Shown piece after piece: positions 57,094 through 64,000 of a DNA stretch of 64,000 nucleotides. How positions within the stretch are numbered: position 1 is the first letter of the stretch; each line of letters starts with the position of its first letter. A program made the position numbers and the translations under genes. The notes below the pieces were generated by a model. The model searched no databases, was not told the origin of the DNA, and saw only the letters and a program-made list of their open reading frames with translations. Source of the stretch: Lobulomyces angularis (lineage: Eukaryota > Chytridiomycota > Chytridiomycetes > Lobulomycetales > Lobulomycetaceae); NCBI GenBank assembly GCA_027604685.1, contig JADHYX010000026.1:36440-100439 (forward strand). The letters run 5' to 3'.

Positions 57094-60000
57094 ATGAAAA
57101 AGTTAAAAAAAAACTCCATAACTCCACTACCAATTTACGAAAAATCTGAGTCTACTTCGAGTTTATTAGATAATAATGATTTAAATGTAAACACCAGCAA
57201 TGAGTTACTTCTCTCCGGCAGTAAATTATCTATTCAACAGGATACAATCGAAATGAAGCGAATTTTTGATGGAATAAATTTTTCTGTTTATCCTGTAGAT
57301 ATCCATTTACCTATTAATTTAAAAATTTCTTTGGATGGAATACTAATTAAGTGCTTAGTTGATCCTGTAGTAATACTTTTTTTTTTTGTTATTAATTACT
57401 TTTTTCTACACACAAGGATGAGCAAAACGAAATATTCATAGAAACTGCGTCAATTTTAAAATATTCTTATAACCGAGGAAAAGAAACTTTTAAATTTTCA
57501 GCAATAAAAACGGACAATGTGTTTGAAGAATATATATTTCAAGTGGAAAATGTATTATAATAACTGAATGTAACCATTTTTTAATTAGCTAATAATAGTA
57601 TTTTGAGTTGTTTGAATCAGTTGGAAAAAGTATTCTTTACTACACAAGATGTGCTTCAAAAGTTGACCCTTTACATCTAGAATTGGAAAAATTGAAAATT
57701 GAAAAAAAAAATTTTTCTGAATCTGACTTAAATCAAGGCAAGGATGTTAAAAATGTAAAACAAAATCTTAAATCTGCAAGCGCTTTGAGATCTGCTGAAA
57801 CTTTGAATTCACCTACTTCTGTTGGTATAACATAAAATCCTTGTATTTTAATTCAAGTTATTATTGCAGTGGCCGCCAATTTCCCAAAGTTAGCAACCCA
57901 AAAAGCTAAATCCTTTTCAGACTTGAAAAATCAAGATGAAAAAATTGCAAGAAACACGAAAACACTAACATTTCCAACCTCAATCTATTGCGAAGAGTCA
58001 GCCAAAAATGACAAGGAAAGTCGTTCGAATGGGATAATTTATGATAAGAAACCATTAAATATCTTTATTAAAAAATCTCCATCCAGTCCTAATATACCAA
58101 GAGATATTCCAGATTTTGTGCTTCGAAAATCTGTTTCCCAAACTAAAGTTTCTCACACAAGCGACTTTGATTTTTGCCCATTTGATGGTTGCATAAAGTC
58201 AGATGAATTTGATTTATGTCCATCCGATAATAGTCTTAAAATAGAAATTGAATCAGAGAATAGTACATCTAGAAGCTTAAAATTAAAAAATCTGTTCAAG
58301 GTGGGCAATTCAAAGGTGCCACAGGCCAAGTTGCGGTATCACTGAAATGAATTGATTTAAATTTTTTATGATTTCTTATAGACCAAGAACTATTTCGAAG
58401 AGCGAGCGACCAAACAGCATTTTTTTAAGCTTTGAAAGAGAAAAAGGTCAAAAAGGTAAGGCACTGCTACCTGTTAGTTGCCCTGAAGTTGAAAACACTG
58501 ATAATAAATCCAGCAGCCAAGGCGATTCCAGCAATGTGATGAAGCTTGGAAGGAGAAAAACGGGTGAAGCTAATACCCTAAGGTATGACATTAGACCAAA
58601 TACCTATATTAATGTTTAGGAAGTTGCTATCTGCATCGAAACTGGATAGGAGAAAGAGTTGTGTATCGATGGATGATGAAAACACTGTCCTAGATACTAC
58701 AAATACATTCGTAAACAGAATTGAAAAAGTTTTAGATAAATTCGGTTACGAAGAATTAATTAAATCCAATGACGAAGTCGTAGGCGGAACTATACATGCA
58801 TTGATTTCTTTGTTAGATAAGAATAATGGTATGAATAAAAAGAAAATTTTTTTTAAAACTAAGCTTTTTTAGATTTGCAATTTGGGAAGATTTTCCTATT
58901 AACTTTTCGAAGTTTTATTACAGTTACAGAATTAGTAACAATTTTATTGAGAGGTTATAATTGTGAAATTAATGAATTTGAAGGGAAAATACCTCAGTAC
59001 GAAAAGGGCCCGGTACTAAAATTGAGCAACAGTCACTTATTTGAAACCAATAAAATTGGAATTATTGATGCTGCGTTAACTAAAAGATTAAATTTTTTAA
59101 AGGATTTAATTAGTCAAAATCTACCCGATTTTATAATTGCTTTAGGACCAAGAAATTTGATTTTGAACTATTTAACTGAGTTAGAAAAATGCGATATACA
59201 AGAATATTATGAACTAAAAATGTTATGTAAAGATATAAAATATATTCTAGAGAAGTCGGTTATTGAAACTAAAATGGTAACTGCTATGAATTATGAATTT
59301 TATGAGTTAGATCTGAAAGAAGAATTATTTAGTAAGGAAGAGGTGGAGAATTCAGAAAAAGTTAAAAGAGTTAATGAGATTATATTTCGGTTAATGAATT
59401 TTGAATTCTTGGATTATAGTTCAAAACTATATGCTGAAAAACTAACTTTACAGGACATGAAACTTTTTAAATTAATAAAAGCGGAAGAGTTCAGTTTCTT
59501 TATCTGGGAAAACAGTTGTAAAGAAAAATACAAAAATTTAGATAATTTTATTTACCGGTATAATCAGTTGAGCCATTGGGTTGCTACAGTGATATGCACT
59601 ACTGGCGACTTTAAGGTGAGCTGGATATAACAAACTTTTGTTTTAAAGTAAAAACTATTTTTAGAAAAGAGTTGCAACATTAGAAAAGTTTATTAAAATT
59701 GCCAAGTCCCTATTTGAAATAAAAAATTATAACGGTTGTATGGCGATTTGGTCAGGCTTAAATACAAGTCCCATATATAGGTTAAAAAAAACTTTTGAGT
59801 CAATTGGAAGCAGATATTTAGGCATGTATAAAGAGCTTGAAAATACGTTAAGCTTTAACTCGAATTATAAAATTGTTAGAGATTTAGAATGCAAATCTGA
59901 GGTAATTTGTTGAAATTTAAAAATTTTTTCATGTTTAATTAGCCTCCTATGATACCTTCCTTTATATTGACTATAAAAGATTTAACTTTTTTGGTGAGCA

Positions 60001-60564
60001 TTTCCCTTACTTCTTTACATGAAATTTATTTTTTTAGAATGATGGAAACCAAAAAAAATTGAGCAATGGATTAATAAATTTTGAAAAATGTAAAACCATT
60101 TATAACAAAATACAATCAACAATTGAATTTCAAAAGTATATAATGAAATTGTAATAAAAGTGTACTAAATTATTTATGAAATTTTTAGACATGATTATAA
60201 GTTCGAACAGTATAACCACCAACTGTGGCATCTGAACGAAAATTTTTACAAAATTATTTCCGCAAGTAATGAACAGTCCGAGAATATCTACAACAAAAGT
60301 GATCACTCTTCATTTGAAGAGTATTGCGGAAATTTGCCTATACTGCCAGAAATGGAACTCATAGTATTGTCAAAATCTATAGAAAAAGACCAAGAAATAT
60401 TTAATTATTCAAAAAAAGAGTTTTTAGTTAATTTAGAAAACATTCTGTTCCATAAACTTAATGCTGAAAAACCACTTTCAACCAGCTTAAGTGCAGTTCC
60501 ATTTTTCAGTGAACTTAGAAGAAGAGTCTCCAACTCAAATTCAAGTAAAAAACCGATTTCCTAG
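57094..60564 (+). CDS. RasGEF (CDC25-homology) guanine nucleotide exchange factor
   Basis: About ten or more exons from ATG 57094 to TAG 60564, roughly 1,000 residues. The N-terminal part has no clear domain (VDPDEQNEIFIETASI, FELFESVGKSILYYTRC), then a long Ser/Lys-rich linker with many basic patches. The RasGEF-N (REM) domain is TIHALISLLDKNN, LQFGKIFLLTFRSFITVTELV. The catalytic CDC25 domain has TLQDMKLFKLIKAEEFSFF, NQLSHWVATVICTTGDFKKR, YNGCMAIWSGLNTSPIYRL, PSFILTIKDLTFL, NDGN and LINFEKCKTIYNKI. A C-terminal tail follows. RasGEFs load GTP on Ras at the plasma membrane. No SH3 domain as in Cdc25 or Sos-type DH/PH domains is evident. It is convergent with CCT7. Confidence 0.92.
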
Positions 60565-60697
60565 GTACCTAATATATATTTATAACAACGTTCAATTTTT
60601 TATTTACTAAAAAAAACAATAATAATTTGCATTAAAAAAAATATAACCACAAAATAAAGCATTACATATTAATATAAATTAAAAAAAAATAAATTAA

Positions 60698-62611
60698 TTA
60701 TCTTCTTCCTCTTCCTCTACCCCTGCCCCTTCCTACATAATAGAGTTAATAAATACCGTACAATATTGTTTTACCTCGTCCAGGCATTCCAGCATCAGGT
60801 GGTTGGCTCTGTGCATTTTTTACTGTTTCATCAACAGATAAAATTAAACAAGCCGCTTCGCTCGCAGAGGAAATCATATTGGTTTTTACTAAAGCAGGTT
60901 CCCAAACAAATTTCTCAAAGTTGTCAGCAATAGATTCTGATTCCATATCAACACCAAACCATTTACATCCTTAAAAATAAATAAAATTTTTTAAAAAACT
61001 AGATACCTTGTGCGTGCTTTTGACGAAGTTTATTTAAAACATCAATCGCATCGAAGCCAGAATTGTCACACAACTGTCGAGGAATTACTTCTAACGATTT
61101 GGCAAACGATGCAATCACCATTTGTTGTTTTCCTTCAACAGTTCTGGAGTAGTCTCTCAAATACTTCGATATTTCCATCTGTGCGAGGTAAAAAAAAATG
61201 TTGAAATTAAAGGCTTACCTCGGTAGCACCGCCTCCGGCAACAACAGATTTGTTTTTTATAGCACGACGAACAATCATAATAGCGTCATGTAAGCTTCTT
61301 TCAACTTCAGCAATGAATTGTTCAGCGCCACCTCTTAGCACCAATGTGCAAGTTTTTGCCTTGGGGCAACCCTCAAATATATTAAATCGTTCCCCTCCAA
61401 TCTGTTTTTCCTCAAAACTATCGCAGACGCCAAGGTGGTCATGAGAAATATCTTTCACTGAAGTTTGAATGACTCCACCAACAGCTTTAATTACACGACC
61501 TAAATCATCAGCGCCAACCCTTCCAGCGCAAAAAATATCCCTATCAGCAAAAAATTGAGTAGCCAGATCTCCAATAGGAAGCTTTGATAAAACCACTTTT
61601 GCTCCTGAATTAGAGATTTTTTCCAGTTTATCGTAAATTATCTTCCATTCAGCATCAACGATAGCTTGGTATTCCTATTTATGAGAGCTTAATGTTAGTT
61701 AAATAAAATCACTTTGCTTACGGAAACTTGTTCAACTCTGACCTCTGCATTATCTTTCTCTGCTTTTAACTCCAACTCAACATTCAGACATAAAATTTTG
61801 GGATATTTAAAACTTTTAGGTTGTTGTTCAAAACCAGCGTATGAAAAAGTTTTTTTAAAGGCTACTCCGTTGATGAAGAGTGAATCTTGCATACCGCCTC
61901 CAGGAACCTTTTTTACACCAATTAACTTTTCATTTAAAGATTCCTGATCTAAATGCAATACAGCATCAACCACCATTTTCTTAAAAAAATCTTTATGAGA
62001 ATGTATTAGTTTTGATGACATAGCAGTGGCTGCGCACTTTTCTAACAAATCTCGAAATTCACTAATAATAAACAAAATTTGAAATCGATAAAATGCAATA
62101 AATTCTACCTTTCGTTTTTTCGTTCCACGGAAACAGCAATTTCTTTAATATAATTTATTGCCAGCTGAGAGGCTCTTCTAAAGCCTTTAATGATTACTTG
62201 AGGTGGTAACCCTTCTTCAACAAACAATTTAACTTCTTTTAACAATTCGGCAGCAAATAAAGTGACGCTAGTAGTACCATCACCAACCTCTGCATCTTGC
62301 GAGCGTGAAATGTCTACTAACGCTTTTCCTGCAGGATGAACAATATCAAGAAGTCTTAAAATAGTCGCACCATCATTCGAAATTGTTACCTTCCCTATTA
62401 AAAAGGAATAACTTAAAAAAGATTAGATATCATTGGTACCGTTGTTATCAACGATCAATTTATCCATTCCTCTAGGACCTAAGGTAGTTCTAATACTGTC
62501 AGCAACCGCAATGCAAGCATTAATATTTGATAGTAGCTGACCTCTTCCCTGAGAAGTATCTGTTCCTTCTTTTAAAAGAATAATTTGTGGTTGCAGAAAT
62601 TGATTTTGCAT
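60698..62611 (-). CDS. CCT7: Chaperonin CCT/TRiC subunit eta
   Basis: Six to seven exons. The ATG at 62611 gives [18 protein letters not shown], matching the family start; the frame extends upstream only to a GTG. Conserved blocks: [43 protein letters not shown] (ATP site), [88 protein letters not shown] and [14 protein letters not shown]. The C-terminus is an RG-repeat ([13 protein letters not shown]), typical of CCT7 tails, split by an intron ending near 60735. CCT7 is one of eight subunits of the cytosolic ring chaperonin that folds actin and tubulin. Normal length, no breaks. Confidence 0.96.
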
Positions 62612-62840
62612 ATTTTTTAATTTTTTCTTAAATTTTGTATCACTCACAATTTACAAAAAACCCTCTTCCAAATTCCTTCTTCATTAATCAACGAAGCAGA
62701 ATTCCTTTAAACTACTGAGGAACTAATTCAACAATATCACGATAAAAGGTAATGTAATTGCTACTTATTGTTTCAAAACTCTATTCCACACAAAAAAATA
62801 AAGAACAAAAATGATAAATATATTTATTTATTTGAAGAAA

Positions 62841-63802
62841 CTAAGTGCTATTTTGTGCCTCTGCTTGTAAAGCCTGTGCATTTTCCTCTTTTAATAAAGA
62901 ATCAATTTCTGAAACTGTATAACTATGAAATACTACTTTTTCGCCAACTAATGATAATGTTGCAAATTCAACTTTCTCAAAAAAATAATAATTAGTAAAG
63001 AAATCAAAAGTAAAATTCCTACGCTTTTCGCTTGTTAGCGAAGTCGACTCCATGGTTTTAGCTAAAACTTTAACTGCTAGAGCTTTTGCTTCTTTCAATG
63101 ACATTCCCCCTTCCTTATAGTCCTGTTTTAAAATGCCTTGGGCATTAGAAGAATTTTGCCCAATACACGTTGCTTTCCATCCAGAATAATTACCCGATGG
63201 GTCTGATTGATACAGTTGAAATCCATGATGTTCATCATGGCCAGCGTAAAGAAATGAGACCCCATAAGGTCGAAGTCCTAATTTAGAGAGACAATTAAAA
63301 ATATCATACAAAAATTGTTTTATTTTAACATACCACCATACTGAGTATACCCCTGTTTCAAATCACAGAGCTTTTGAACTAGTTGTTCGCAGGGAATGTG
63401 TTCATTGTAAGTAAAGAGAAACTTTTGAGCTTCATTTCTAGAATAATTGACCAGTGTATTTGCATCGGAAGTAATTCCAGCAACTGCTACAGCCATTGAA
63501 CTACAATATCAAGTTTGTTATGTTCAATTCATGGAAAATTATTACTCTGTTATTCTGTACACTTTTTCATGGTTAATTTGCTCCAATAATTTGGAAGTAA
63601 CAGTTTTCTCGGCAGCTAATACAATACCTTCATTTGACAAAATCCCCAGGCAGGTACCTGCATGAGAAATTGCTTCCATTGCATATTCTACTTGGTATAA
63701 TCTACCTAAAAAACAACAATTTATTAAAAACCAAAGGATTAAGTGCTAGGGCGAACCTTCTGGTGAGAATATAGTTGTTCTAGAGTCATATCTTCTTGCC
63801 AT
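62841..63802 (-). CDS. PRE9: 20S proteasome alpha-3 subunit (PSMA4/Pre9)
   Basis: Five exons from ATG 63802 ([16 protein letters not shown]) to TAG 62841, about 250 residues. The alpha-subunit signature [19 protein letters not shown] is split by an intron. [60 protein letters not shown] and [18 protein letters not shown] are diagnostic of PSMA4/Pre9. The C-terminus ([19 protein letters not shown]) is the usual charged tail, shorter than in animals. The subunit sits in the outer heptameric ring of the core particle; RPT2, encoded 8 kb away, docks on this ring. Nothing unusual except the short tail. Confidence 0.95.
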
Positions 63803-64000
63803 TACTTTTGTCTAAAATTTTTCGTAATTCGGGTTTAGTTAGGGTTTAGACAATTATGGTAAGTGAGGGTTTTAGTTGAATAAGATTATTAAGAAAAAGT
63901 CAAAAGCTATTAAACAAGATAATTAAGTGGGAATTATTTGTAACTAAAATGAGTTTATTTTGTGATAGATTAGTATTAATTTCTTTCCGTGTTATGTCAC
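63803..64000. other. Upstream region of PRE9 to window end
   Basis: About 200 bp with no gene. GGGTTTAGTTAGGGTTTAG near 63832 is a T/G-rich tract in an otherwise AT-rich promoter. Confidence 0.4.

Noticed and set aside
1..64000. CRISPR arrays, prokaryotic operons or plasmid origins
   Set aside because: No regularly spaced repeats with unique spacers were seen, and the genes are intron-rich eukaryotic nuclear genes.

Overview
The window is nuclear DNA from a eukaryote, most likely an early-diverging (zoosporic, chytrid-like) fungus. It is very AT-rich and full of homopolymer A and T runs. The genes are split by many short introns, mostly about 45-75 nt, with GTAAGT/GTAAAT-type donors, CTAAC/CTAAT-like branch points and TAG/AAG acceptors. 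Several genes point to fungi: a delta-9 desaturase with a C-terminal cytochrome b5 domain, an F-BAR/RhoGAP protein of the Rgd1 type, a Pho80-like cyclin and an EI24/RRT8-like protein. A pecanex-4-like protein and eukaryotic TnpB homologues (Fanzor) suggest a lineage outside Dikarya. The taxonomic call is inference. Most genes below were assembled by joining exons by eye, so individual splice sites may be off by a few bases.

Layout. 0-9 kb: a seven-helix membrane protein, a TBC-domain Rab GAP, a 60-residue membrane peptide and a long pecanex-4-like gene. 9-16 kb: a three-finger C2H2 transcription factor (Crz1-like), mitochondrial glycine decarboxylase and a small single-pass membrane protein. 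16-22 kb: F-BAR/RhoGAP, EI24-like protein and a small type I membrane protein. 23-28 kb: TIM23, TRM11 and a Pho80-like cyclin. 28-31 kb: a decayed Fanzor element followed by repeats. 31-36 kb: a PAS/zinc-finger regulator, then a spliced apparently non-coding transcript carrying two related C/D-box snoRNAs in consecutive introns. 36-41 kb: an F-box/LRR protein, a BTB/SPRY protein and the OLE1-type desaturase. 41-44 kb: a cluster of perfect hairpins and a second decayed Fanzor copy. 44.8 kb onward: a 10-N gap, a RsfS/Iojap-like mitochondrial protein, a second seven-helix protein, a PIAS/SIZ-type SUMO ligase, 26S proteasome ATPase RPT2, an ER DnaJ, a RasGEF, chaperonin CCT7 and 20S proteasome alpha subunit PRE9/PSMA4.

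The genes are housekeeping or signalling genes without operon-like logic. Loose themes are protein quality control and ubiquitin/SUMO (RPT2, PRE9, CCT7, DnaJ, F-box, BTB, PIAS), small-GTPase control (TBC, RhoGAP, RasGEF) and mitochondria (GCV2, TIM23, RsfS-like).

The most notable items are the pair of Fanzor (RNA-guided nuclease family) elements, about 2.2 kb each. Both are disabled by frameshifts and stops, and both carry related stem-loops near their ends. Next are the intronic snoRNA pair and an unexplained GC-richer hairpin cluster beside Fanzor copy 2.
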